From NCBI GenBank assembly GCA_031262565.1, contig JAISHL010000013.1, positions 1-17,539 on the forward strand: 17,539 nt of DNA, given 5' to 3'. Both the position numbers and the translations under genes were made by a program. The notes beneath the pieces were generated by a model. The model did no database searches, had not been told where the DNA came from, and saw only the letters and a list, made by a program, of their open reading frames with translations. Below, one piece after another: positions 6,543 through 13,642 of the stretch; the stretch's first letter is position 1, and each line of letters begins with the position of its first letter. The DNA comes from Candidatus Nomurabacteria bacterium (GTDB lineage Bacteria > Patescibacteriota > Saccharimonadia > Saccharimonadales > Saccharimonadaceae).

Positions 6543-7349
6543 ATGGAAGTTCTTAATAAGAAAATATTAGATAAGGCGTATTTTAGAGAGTCGGATTTTG
6601 TGCTATTTAATGCCGACTGTATTGAATTATTGCAAAAATTACCCGAAAACTCAGTAGATCTGATTTTTGCCGATCCGCCATATAATTTAAGTAATGGCGG
6701 TTTTACGGTTCATTCTGGTAAGCGCGTCGCCGTTAATAAAGGAGATTGGGATAAAAGCCAGGGTGTGCAGAATGATTTTGATTTTCATGTGCGATGGCTT
6801 GAAGAATGTCGTCGAGTTTTGAAAATAAACGGCACAATTTGGATTAGCGGAACTTATCATTCAATTTATCAATGTGGTTACGCATTGCAATTATTGGGTT
6901 ATAAAATTTTGAACGATATTGCATGGTATAAACCAAACGCCGCGCCGAATTTGTCGTGTCGTCGATTTACGGCGAGTCATGAAACGTTAATTTGGGCGGC
7001 AAAATCAGATGATAGTAAATTCACTTTTAATTACGACGCAATGAAAAACGGCGATTTTCTAGATGATTTTATTAAAAAACCAAACAAACAAATGCGTTCG
7101 GTTTGGTCAATTTCTACTCCGCCACCGCGTGAAAAAGTTCTAGGAAAACATCCGACGCAAAAACCATTAAAATTATTGGAGCGAATTATTATATCGTCAA
7201 CGAATAAAAGTGATGTTGTTTTAGATCCTTTCACTGGAAGTTCAACGACTGGAATAGCTTCTGTTGAACTTAGGCGAAAATTTATCGGTATTGACTTGGA
7301 GAAAGATTTTCTGGATTTGTCGATTAAGCGATATGGAGCGATAAAATGA
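6543..7349 (+). CDS. DNA methyltransferase of a type II R-M system (DPPY, beta-type order)
   Basis: 268 residues from the ATG at 6543. An in-frame ATG at 6501 lies inside the terminator hairpin and adds a poorly conserved-looking leader, so I prefer 6543; neither has a Shine-Dalgarno site. Catalytic motif IV DPPY (residues 44-47) comes first, and the AdoMet-binding DPFTGSSTTG (from residue 228) comes near the C-terminus, which is the beta-class order for amino-methyltransferases. GKHPTQKPLKLLERII is the usual segment before motif I. DPPY is typical of N6-adenine (or N4-cytosine) methylation, and the layout recalls the MboII group. It methylates the host site to protect it from the nuclease encoded next, whose start overlaps its stop (ATGA). 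The recognition site cannot be read from sequence. Confidence 0.88.
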   Translation: MEVLNKKILDKAYFRESDFVLFNADCIELLQKLPENSVDLIFADPPYNLSNGGFTVHSGKRVAVNKGDWDKSQGVQNDFDFHVRWLEECRRVLKINGTIWISGTYHSIYQCGYALQLLGYKILNDIAWYKPNAAPNLSCRRFTASHETLIWAAKSDDSKFTFNYDAMKNGDFLDDFIKKPNKQMRSVWSISTPPPREKVLGKHPTQKPLKLLERIIISSTNKSDVVLDPFTGSSTTGIASVELRRKFIGIDLEKDFLDLSIKRYGAIK

Positions 7350-7909
7350 TTGCTGGCGGAGTTGGTGGTGCGAATACGCAAACGGGCGCCGTATTTGAAA
7401 ATGACACAGATTTTGCCAATTTTTTAGCTACCTTAGACGGTTACAAGATTATTGAGAATGACAAACCTGACGTAGTTAATTCTCGTTGGAAAATTATATA
7501 TCAAAACATTGAAGTTGGTGAGATTTTTCGTAAAAAAGGTTTGTATAGATATTTTGCCGAAATTAACTACGATTGGACTTTGCGGATATCAAAGTCAATT
7601 GAGCCAGATGATGCAATCTTTGTTATCGCAAATAATACAGTTTTTATAGTAGAGAAGAAGTATCAAGAAGTTGAAGGTTCAGTCGATGAGAAATTGCAAA
7701 CTTGTGATTTTAAACGAAAACAATATCTAAAATTATTTGCGCCCTTAAATAAAGAAGTTGAATATTGTTATTTATTAAGGCGTGATTTTTTTGACAAGCC
7801 AAAATATAAAGATGTTTTGGATTATATAGTGAGTGTTAGCTGTCAATATTATTTTGACTATATACCTTTACGAAAGTTAGGATTGCCAGTTCCTATTTCA
7901 AATAAATAA
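7346..7909 (+). CDS. Probable type II restriction endonuclease, PD-(D/E)XK type
   Basis: 187 residues. Start at 7346 overlaps the methyltransferase stop (ATGA), with TGGAG 7 nt upstream. A PD-(D/E)XK-like site is visible: P87-D88, then a strand NNTVFIVEKKYQ with E103-K104-K105, giving PD-x14-ExK. GSVDEKLQTCDFKRKQY follows as the helix after the active site. Position directly behind a cognate-type methyltransferase makes it the restriction partner by context. One sampled 60-base line (7621-7680) is 30 percent GC, against 55 percent for a line in the metal ATPase gene (9121-9180), consistent with acquisition by transfer. Its 3' end overlaps the opposite gene by 17 bp. No specificity can be assigned. 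Confidence 0.75.
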   Translation: MIAGGVGGANTQTGAVFENDTDFANFLATLDGYKIIENDKPDVVNSRWKIIYQNIEVGEIFRKKGLYRYFAEINYDWTLRISKSIEPDDAIFVIANNTVFIVEKKYQEVEGSVDEKLQTCDFKRKQYLKLFAPLNKEVEYCYLLRRDFFDKPKYKDVLDYIVSVSCQYYFDYIPLRKLGLPVPISNK

Positions 7910-8636
7910 TCCCCAGTGATTGCTCGACGCGAAAATTTTTAACTCGCGTGGAATTTTGACGTAGCCATTCGTCGGTGGCGCGGGCGGCTCCGGGCAGGGC
8001 TTCGTTTTGATAATCGTCGATCACTATGGTGACATGCGGCGCGAACTGTGGGGCGGTGACGCGGAAGCTGTCGCGGATTGATTCGTAAAAATCGCCGTCA
8101 AAAAATGCGAACGCGATTTTGTTTGGCATATCGCTGTCGGTTAAATCTTTGAACCACGCTTTTTTAATGATCGGCAAGGTCAAGTTTTCTTTTTTGAAGT
8201 TGCGGATCAATTCGGATTTGGTCGCCGCGAGTTCGCCGGCTTTGAAATTGTCGCCGACGCGGGAGTTGTCGGGGGTGGTTTTTTCGGGCAAGCCAGCAAA
8301 ACTGTCGTAAAGGTAAAGCTTTCGATATGTTTTTTCTGTGTCATTTTTCTCGCTCGATACGCTCATCTCGCCCGTCGTCACGGGGAGATCTCGCTCTCCT
8401 TTTTGTCGTCCAAAAAGACGATCTCGCGATGAAAAATGACCTACAGAAGCATTATATTTTTCTAAAATCCGTGCCAAAAACAAACTCGTCGTGCCTTTAT
8501 AACAACCGAGTTCGACAGCGTCGCCGTCAATATCATTCTCTAAAACTCGTAAAAATTCCCGCAAAATCACTTTCAGTTCGCGCGGGTCAACTTGGTCGGA
8601 AACCAGCCGATGTTTGCGCAATAATTCATCAATCAT
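7893..8636 (-). CDS. TylF/MycF-like class I methyltransferase with in-frame repeat insertion
   Basis: 247 residues. The AdoMet-binding strand-loop reads DAVELGCYKGTTSLFLARIL (motif I, about residues 39-58); KLYLYDSFAGLPEKT is the second-strand signature of the TylF (macrocin O-methyltransferase) family, and AFAFFDGDFYESIRDSF and VTIVIDDYQNEALPGA carry the later acidic residues that bind metal and substrate in that family. Between motif I and the second strand lies an insert of about 34 residues (66-99) encoded exactly by a 101-bp palindromic element; relatives have only a short turn there. Relatives methylate sugars or natural products; the substrate here is unknown. It is transcribed away from the metal ATPase gene from a mirror-image promoter. 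Confidence 0.75.
   Translation of the reverse strand: MIDELLRKHRLVSDQVDPRELKVILREFLRVLENDIDGDAVELGCYKGTTSLFLARILEKYNASVGHFSSRDRLFGRQKGERDLPVTTGEMSVSSEKNDTEKTYRKLYLYDSFAGLPEKTTPDNSRVGDNFKAGELAATKSELIRNFKKENLTLPIIKKAWFKDLTDSDMPNKIAFAFFDGDFYESIRDSFRVTAPQFAPHVTIVIDDYQNEALPGAARATDEWLRQNSTRVKNFRVEQSLGIIYLK
8340..8440. repeat. Palindromic element (101 bp) inserted in frame in the TylF-like gene
   Basis: Ends are inverted: GTCATTTTTC at 8340-8349 and GAAAAATGAC at 8431-8440. Two inner hairpins are visible: ATCTC-CCCGT paired with ACGGG-GAGAT (about 8365-8390), and CTTTTT/AAAAAG (about 8399-8417). The sequence differs from the 67-70 bp family but shares the GTCAT...ATGAC ends. It is translated without a stop as about residues 66-99 of the host protein. 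Confidence 0.78.
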
Positions 8637-8643
8637 GGTGATA

Positions 8644-8652
8644 ATTTTAGCA
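8644..8652 (-). promoter_or_regulatory. Extended -10 promoter of the TylF-like gene
   Basis: TGCTAAAAT on the minus strand, ending 7 nt before the ATG at 8636. It is the mirror image of the box at 8668-8676. Confidence 0.6.
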
Positions 8653-8667
8653 AAAACTCCGCGAAAA

Positions 8668-8676
8668 TGCTAAAAT
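8668..8676 (+). promoter_or_regulatory. Extended -10 promoter of the metal ATPase gene
   Basis: TGCTAAAAT ending 6 nt before the ATG at 8683, so a leaderless mRNA is predicted. Only 15 bp separate it from the divergent copy. Confidence 0.6.
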
Positions 8677-8682
8677 GGCAAT

Positions 8683-10572
8683 ATGAAAAAGTTTTGCAAA
8701 GTTATCAAAAAATATTGGGAATTTTCGGCGACGATCGTGCTTGGCGCGGCGACGTTGATCGCAGCGTTTGTTTGCGAGCAACAAATTATTGCGAATTATA
8801 TAATTGGCATATGGGGTGCATTCATTTCGATTTTGATGCTGGTTGACATGATAAAAACTTTGCGCGAGGGCAAATATGGCGTGGATATTTTGGCGATTAC
8901 GGCGATCATTGCGACGATTGCAGTGGGGCAACTTTGGGCGACGCTGGTGATAATCGTCATGCTGACGGGCGGTGAAACTTTGGAAGATTATGCAAATACC
9001 AGAGCTGAACGGGAGCTAAAAGCGCTTTTGGAGCGTGCGCCGCGGATTGCACATTTGGTTTTGAAATCTGGCGAGATTCAAGATGTTGCCATTGGAAAAA
9101 TCAAGCCAGACGATGTGGTTTTGGTTCGCCCACAGGAAGTTGTGCCGGTTGATGGCGAATTATTGGACGTGGAAGCGGAGTTTGACGAAAGTTCGTTGAC
9201 GGGCGAGTCGTTACCTGTGTTAAAATCGGCGGGCGACGGCGTGATGTCGGGATCGTTGAACGGCACGACGGCGATTAAAATTCGAGCGACTGCCGACGCG
9301 AAACACTCGCAATATGAGCAAATTATCGCACTGGTTCGCGACGCGGAAAGCCAGCCAGCACCGTTTGTTCGCCTTGCTGATAAATATGCCGTGCCGTTTA
9401 CGCTGATTTCATACGTAATTGCTGGGGCGGCGTGGGCGACATCTGGCAATCCGACGCGTTTTGCGGAAGTTTTGGTCGTGGCGAGTCCTTGCCCGTTAAT
9501 TTTGGCGGCTCCGATCGCGTTGATTTCGGGCATGTCGCGCGCGAGTAAGCACGGAATTATTGTGAAAAACGGCGCGGTTTTGGAAAAAATGAATCGCGTG
9601 AGTGTGATGGCTTTTGACAAAACTGGGACGCTGACGATGGGAACTGTTTTGGTTGATCAAATTGTGCCAGCGAAGGGTTTTATGGCGAACGAGATTCTAA
9701 AAGTGACATCAGCGGCGGAGGCGAACAGCGCGCATATTTTGGCGGTGTCGCTGGTGAAATATGCAACAGATCGGAAGATAAAATTACCAACTGCGAAAAA
9801 TGTGCGTGAAATGACGGGCGATGGCGTATTTGCGACGATTGACGGGCAAAAAGTTATCGTTGGTCGCGCGGAATTTTTGCGGAAAAATAAGATTGACATG
9901 TCATCCTCGGACTCGTTCCGTGGATCCAGTGATAATAAAGTGGATTATCCGAACAAGTCGGGTAATGACGAAGTTAATGACAAAACCGCGATTTTCGTGG
10001 CGATCGATCACAAATTTGCTGGGGCGATCTATTTTGCGGATCAGGTGCGGGAAAATGCCAAAAAAACCATTCACGAATTGAAGCGCTTGGGAGTTAAAGA
10101 AACGGTCATGTTGACGGGTGACAAACGCGACGTGGCAAATAAAATTGGTTCAACCGCTGGTGTTGATAAAGTTTTTGTGGAACTTTTACCGAAAGACAAA
10201 GTTGAGATCATGCGGAATTTGTGTGGTCGCAAAGATAGTGTGGCGATGGTCGGCGACGGCGTGAATGATGCGCCAGTTTTGGCGGCGGCGGATGTCGGAA
10301 TTGCGATGGGCGCGCGAGGAAGCACGGCGGCGAGCGAATCGGCAGACGCAGTGATCATGTTGGACGATTTGTCGCGCGTGGCGCTTCTGCGAAAAATCTC
10401 AAAACGCACCATCAAAGTCGCCTTGCAGTCGGTTTGGTCGGGGATTGCGCTGTGCTTGATCTTGGAATTGATCGCTGTAACAGGTTTTATTCCAGCGCTG
10501 GTCGGAGCAGGATTACAAGAGTTGATCGACGTTACAGTGATATTTAATGCATTACGGGCGCATAAAGGCTAG
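8683..10572 (+). CDS. P1B-type heavy-metal-translocating P-type ATPase with in-frame repeat insertion
   Basis: 629 residues, without the N-terminal metal-binding domain of many relatives. P-type landmarks are in place: actuator TGES (173-176), membrane metal site SPCPL (268-272), phosphorylated Asp 312 in DKTGTLT, TGD in VMLTGDKRD, and hinge GDGVNDAP (524-531). The SPC form is typical of the P1B-4 subgroup (Co/Zn/Fe-type export), but the last helices read LQELIDVTVIFNALR rather than HEGG, so the metal is unsure. The usual His-Pro pair of the nucleotide domain is HI here (NSAHILAVSL). About residues 406-429 come from a 70-bp palindromic repeat between FLRKNKI and KTAIFVAID, a surface loop at the edge of the nucleotide domain. 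It exports metal ions across the membrane using ATP. Its TAG overlaps the opposite gene's stop. Confidence 0.9.
   Translation: MKKFCKVIKKYWEFSATIVLGAATLIAAFVCEQQIIANYIIGIWGAFISILMLVDMIKTLREGKYGVDILAITAIIATIAVGQLWATLVIIVMLTGGETLEDYANTRAERELKALLERAPRIAHLVLKSGEIQDVAIGKIKPDDVVLVRPQEVVPVDGELLDVEAEFDESSLTGESLPVLKSAGDGVMSGSLNGTTAIKIRATADAKHSQYEQIIALVRDAESQPAPFVRLADKYAVPFTLISYVIAGAAWATSGNPTRFAEVLVVASPCPLILAAPIALISGMSRASKHGIIVKNGAVLEKMNRVSVMAFDKTGTLTMGTVLVDQIVPAKGFMANEILKVTSAAEANSAHILAVSLVKYATDRKIKLPTAKNVREMTGDGVFATIDGQKVIVGRAEFLRKNKIDMSSSDSFRGSSDNKVDYPNKSGNDEVNDKTAIFVAIDHKFAGAIYFADQVRENAKKTIHELKRLGVKETVMLTGDKRDVANKIGSTAGVDKVFVELLPKDKVEIMRNLCGRKDSVAMVGDGVNDAPVLAAADVGIAMGARGSTAASESADAVIMLDDLSRVALLRKISKRTIKVALQSVWSGIALCLILELIAVTGFIPALVGAGLQELIDVTVIFNALRAHKG
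9900..9969. repeat. Palindromic repeat inserted in frame in the P-type ATPase gene (70 bp)
   Basis: Bounded by GTCATC and AATGAC. Read as SSSDSFRGS...VDYPNKSGND, in the same codon phase as the copy at 2326-2392 and three bases longer. Left stem TCCtCGGA/TCCGtGGA, where the desulfurase copy has TCCtCGGG/CCCGtGGA: both arms have changed together. GAAGTTAATGAC follows (9970-9981) and may be a remnant of a further end. Confidence 0.88.
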
Positions 10573-11087
10573 GCGTTATAGTCGTATTGTTTTAGATAAA
10601 AGTTGCCAATATCACTTTGTTTTTGTAGCTCCGATAATATATTAGGATCGCCAGTTTCGGCTGCTATCTTAGCTTTGTTGTATGCGGAAGTGTCAGTTTC
10701 GCCCATTGCAGCATAGTTAATATATCCAATACCTTTATTAGAATATACGCTATAACTCTGCTTTGATTGGTTAACGCCTCTAACTCCTGTTATTTGTGGT
10801 CTTGGTGCGGTATTTGAATTGGGATCTAAACTTAAATCTCGGGCATAACCTAATCTGTCGCCAGCTGCAATATCGCCTTCCTTGTATCGTCGAATTAATT
10901 CCATTTTTACAGGGTTAATTTGTTGAACCTCTTGTTGAGTTTCTTGTGTTGACATATTTAATGCGGTGTTCGCCATAGTATTTTGACGATCATTATTCCA
11001 GTTATTAAATTCTTCAACCTGAGAGGGGTCATTCATGTCATATGATTGACCAGTTTCTGAATTATTTAGCCCTAATACTTCTGCCAT
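10569..11087 (-). CDS. Hypothetical soluble protein
   Basis: 172 residues; I do not recognise it. It has no signal peptide or membrane segment. It is rich in Asn and Gln, with a polar N-terminal half (about 1-60, NNW and QETQQEVQQ stretches) and a C-terminal part with Tyr-rich pieces (SYSVYSNKGIGYINYAAMG) ending YLKQYDYNA. AAGGAG 7 nt before the ATG fixes the start, and a near-consensus promoter lies about 40 bp upstream, so it is likely well expressed. Stop codons of this gene and of the metal ATPase overlap in a shared CTAG. AT-rich compared with its neighbours. Confidence 0.68.
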   Translation of the reverse strand: MAEVLGLNNSETGQSYDMNDPSQVEEFNNWNNDRQNTMANTALNMSTQETQQEVQQINPVKMELIRRYKEGDIAAGDRLGYARDLSLDPNSNTAPRPQITGVRGVNQSKQSYSVYSNKGIGYINYAAMGETDTSAYNKAKIAAETGDPNILSELQKQSDIGNFYLKQYDYNA

Positions 11088-11127
11088 AGTTTACTCCTTT
11101 TTGATTTATTAAACTATTACATTAAGC

Positions 11128-11156
11128 ATTATAGCACAAACACTATAAAAAGTCAA
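11128..11156 (-). promoter_or_regulatory. Strong promoter of the hypothetical gene
   Basis: On the minus strand -35 TTGACT (11151-11156), 17-bp spacer, extended -10 TGCTATAAT with TATAAT at 11128-11133. The predicted leader is about 34 nt and carries AAGGAG. Confidence 0.7.
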
Positions 11157-11180
11157 CAAACAGACTCTTATAAGAGGGAA

Positions 11181-13478
11181 TTACTGTTCGCGCCACATTC
11201 GCATTGGATTTGGACCAGTGACAGGTGTTTTCTTGAACGAAATTGGCGCAGCTGGTTTTTTGGCGACTGGACGGGTTGGTGAAAAACTGGCGGCATTTGG
11301 TCGGCGAACGATTTTTTGCGGACCGCTGAATTTTTGTGAATTACCACCAAATGAGCTGGTTTTATTCTGATTATTAAATGGTTTTCGTGGCGCAAAGTGT
11401 GCGGAAGTTTGACCTTTGATGCGTGCAATTTCTTGCTGCTCAAAGTCGCGGTTGCGATCTTCAAAGCGCTGTTCAGTGCGACGAGCTGGCGAACTATTTG
11501 TCGAGCCAATTTCGTTAATAACAGGGATAACAATCGGATTATGCTGTGTTTGATCATACAAAATCTGGGAAATCTCATCACGCAAGTCGCGTTTGAAATC
11601 GTCCATGTCAACGCGACGCGACGCATAAACTCGCGCCACTTTTTGCTTAACATATTGGCGAATTGAGTTGATCAAATCTTCGCTATCACGCAGATAAATA
11701 AACCCGCGCGAAATGATGTCTGGCGAGGAAAGCATGCGTCCCGTGCCACGCTGAATTGTCAATACTACAACAAAAATTCCCTCTGTTGACATATGAATGC
11801 GATCCTTCAAAACGACATCTGATACGACCGCACCCGCGTTGTCATACATGACATTGCCGACATAAACGCGACCAGTGCGCGCCGCTGTGCCGTCATGGTA
11901 AAACTCCACAGTATCACCTGCGTCGCAAACGAAAATATTTTGCTTTGGAATGCCGCAATCGCGATGCGCCAGTTCGGCGTTATGCACCAAAAATGTGAAA
12001 TCGCCGTGGTTCGGGAAGTAGAATTTTGGATTCAATGCGTTAATAAATTTGACGTGGTCGTCGTGGTGACCGTGACCACCAGTGTGAACTGCGCCAACCC
12101 CATAAAACGCCGCGTTGTTTTTTGAAATCACGTCGCAACCTTCGCGGATCAAATTGTCTTCCATCATGGCGACATGACCTTCGTTGCCTGGAATGCGCGA
12201 GCTTGACAGCACGATAATGTCGGAATTTTTAATCTTAATCCAACGGTGCGCACCACTTGCCATGCGGTTCAAAACAGCGTTCAATTCGCCCTGATTTCCT
12301 GTGCAGAGAATACAAACTTGACTGTCTGGTAGATTAACAATATCTTCCAATTTCATTATGGTATTATTTGGGATTCGTAAGTCGCCAGTTCGCAGTGCGA
12401 TCTCGACGTTGTTGATCATGGAATAGCCAGCAACGGCAACTTTGCGACCGTGTCGCGCGGCTTCGTTGATGGCAGTTTGCAAGCGGTGAATTTGCGAGCT
12501 AAATGACGAGATGATCACGCGAGAATTTGGAAATTCGTTCATGACGGTTTCAAAACTCATGCGGATTTCGTCTTCGGTGGCGTGGTTTTCACCTGGCACT
12601 TCACAGTTGGTTGACTCGTTGATCAATAATTGGATTCCTTCGGTCGTGGCAATTTCGGTCAAACGCTCCAAGTCGAATTTTCGTCCGTCTAATGGATCTG
12701 GAGTAAAACGCCAGTCGCCAGATGAAACCACAACGCCAACTGGTGTGCGAATTACAACACAAGCGGAGTCGGGAATCGAGTGATTGACGCGAACTAATTC
12801 AATCGAAAAATACTTGCCAACTTGCACGCGGTCGTGATTTTCTGGGTTCAAAACATGGTAATCTGGCGTAAAATCGGTGTCTTCCTCCTCCATATTTTTT
12901 TTCAACATTTCGGTCGTGAATTTTGTCGCATAAACTGGCGCAGGAATTTTCGGAATCATATGGTGAAAAGCGCCAATGTGATCAAGGTGTCCGTGCGTGA
13001 ATACGACTGCTTTGATCTGTTCTTTGCGCTCTTCAAGATACGTAATATCTGGCACGACGTAATTGATGCCGGGGAAATCATCACCAGGGAACATAAAGCC
13101 CATATCAATCACAACAATTTCGTCGTCATATTGCAAGGCGGTTGTGTTTTTACCTATCTCTGTGCCGCCGACAGGGATAACTTTTAGACACGGCTTGTCT
13201 TTGGTTTTTGTCTTGCCGAGCGTGGCGCGCTTTTTTCCTTCGGTCGTGTTGTATTGCTCGCCACCAAATCCGTTAAAAATAGACTTGTTGACTGGCATAG
13301 AAATGTCCATGATTGAAGCGCGCAAATTCACATTGTCGCTGACGCGTCGCTGTGCGCGCATAACTTCGCCGCGGCGCGTTGTGGTTGCGTCGAGGACGGA
13401 ATTGCCAGTTTTTTGGCGTGTGGTTGGTCGCTTTGATAAATCATCAGCCTGCGATTCGGCTAGTCGTTGTTGACCCAT
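11181..13478 (-). CDS. rnj: Ribonuclease J (metallo-beta-lactamase/beta-CASP nuclease)
   Basis: 765 residues, longer than the roughly 555 of typical RNase J. A charged, low-complexity N-terminal extension of about 95 residues precedes the start of the metallo-beta-lactamase fold (LKVIPVGGTEIGKN). The metal-binding THGHLDHIGA is at 161-170, and SGDWRFTPDP and the beta-CASP segment (FSSQIHRLQTA, GYSMIN) follow. The HTGGHGHHDD and YFPNHGDF motifs stand for the usual HxSGHAS and PVHGE. The last 110 or so residues are basic, with many Pro, Asn and Phe, and look disordered. RNase J degrades and matures RNA as an endonuclease and 5'-3' exonuclease. The start is supported by AAGGAG at 13485-13490. 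A promoter about 100 bp upstream gives a long leader with a hairpin at its 5' end. Confidence 0.92.
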   Translation of the reverse strand: MGQQRLAESQADDLSKRPTTRQKTGNSVLDATTTRRGEVMRAQRRVSDNVNLRASIMDISMPVNKSIFNGFGGEQYNTTEGKKRATLGKTKTKDKPCLKVIPVGGTEIGKNTTALQYDDEIVVIDMGFMFPGDDFPGINYVVPDITYLEERKEQIKAVVFTHGHLDHIGAFHHMIPKIPAPVYATKFTTEMLKKNMEEEDTDFTPDYHVLNPENHDRVQVGKYFSIELVRVNHSIPDSACVVIRTPVGVVVSSGDWRFTPDPLDGRKFDLERLTEIATTEGIQLLINESTNCEVPGENHATEDEIRMSFETVMNEFPNSRVIISSFSSQIHRLQTAINEAARHGRKVAVAGYSMINNVEIALRTGDLRIPNNTIMKLEDIVNLPDSQVCILCTGNQGELNAVLNRMASGAHRWIKIKNSDIIVLSSSRIPGNEGHVAMMEDNLIREGCDVISKNNAAFYGVGAVHTGGHGHHDDHVKFINALNPKFYFPNHGDFTFLVHNAELAHRDCGIPKQNIFVCDAGDTVEFYHDGTAARTGRVYVGNVMYDNAGAVVSDVVLKDRIHMSTEGIFVVVLTIQRGTGRMLSSPDIISRGFIYLRDSEDLINSIRQYVKQKVARVYASRRVDMDDFKRDLRDEISQILYDQTQHNPIVIPVINEIGSTNSSPARRTEQRFEDRNRDFEQQEIARIKGQTSAHFAPRKPFNNQNKTSSFGGNSQKFSGPQKIVRRPNAASFSPTRPVAKKPAAPISFKKTPVTGPNPMRMWREQ

Positions 13479-13553
13479 ATTTTTCTCCTTAAATTACTCT
13501 TTTATTCCGTAAGATTTGACATTTTTCAAAATTTTCTAAACCCTATCGAGAAT

Positions 13554-13568
13554 GCGATCTTCTATCGC
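13554..13568 (-). promoter_or_regulatory. Hairpin near the 5' end of the RNase J mRNA
   Basis: GCGAT/ATCGC, 5-bp perfect stem with a 5-nt loop, about 6 nt from the predicted transcription start near 13574. It could shield the mRNA's 5' end from the exonuclease it encodes; that role is inference. Confidence 0.4.
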
Positions 13569-13580
13569 TTAGTGATTAAA

Positions 13581-13609
13581 AGTATAGCAAAGTGCGGGCG
13601 GTAAGTCAA
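13581..13609 (-). promoter_or_regulatory. Promoter of rnj
   Basis: On the minus strand -35 TTGACT (13604-13609), 17-bp spacer, extended -10 TGCTATACT with TATACT at 13581-13586. The predicted leader is about 96 nt with a Shine-Dalgarno site. Confidence 0.7.
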
Positions 13610-13630
13610 GATATGTTAAAAATGTGTTAA

Positions 13631-13636
13631 TATAGT
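13631..13636 (+). promoter_or_regulatory. -10 box of the MurE-like gene
   Basis: TATAGT, ending 6 nt before the ATG at 13643; no good -35. A leaderless mRNA is predicted. It stands back to back with the rnj promoter. Confidence 0.45.
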
Positions 13637-13642
13637 CACGTT

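Noticed and set aside
11165..11176. Palindrome CTCTTATAAGAG after rnj as a terminator
   Set aside because: As RNA it gives only a 4-bp stem with a 4-nt loop, and no U-tract follows directly.
12822..13187. 121-codon plus-strand open frame inside rnj
   Set aside because: Antisense to the catalytic domain of RNase J with no ribosome site or recognisable motif.
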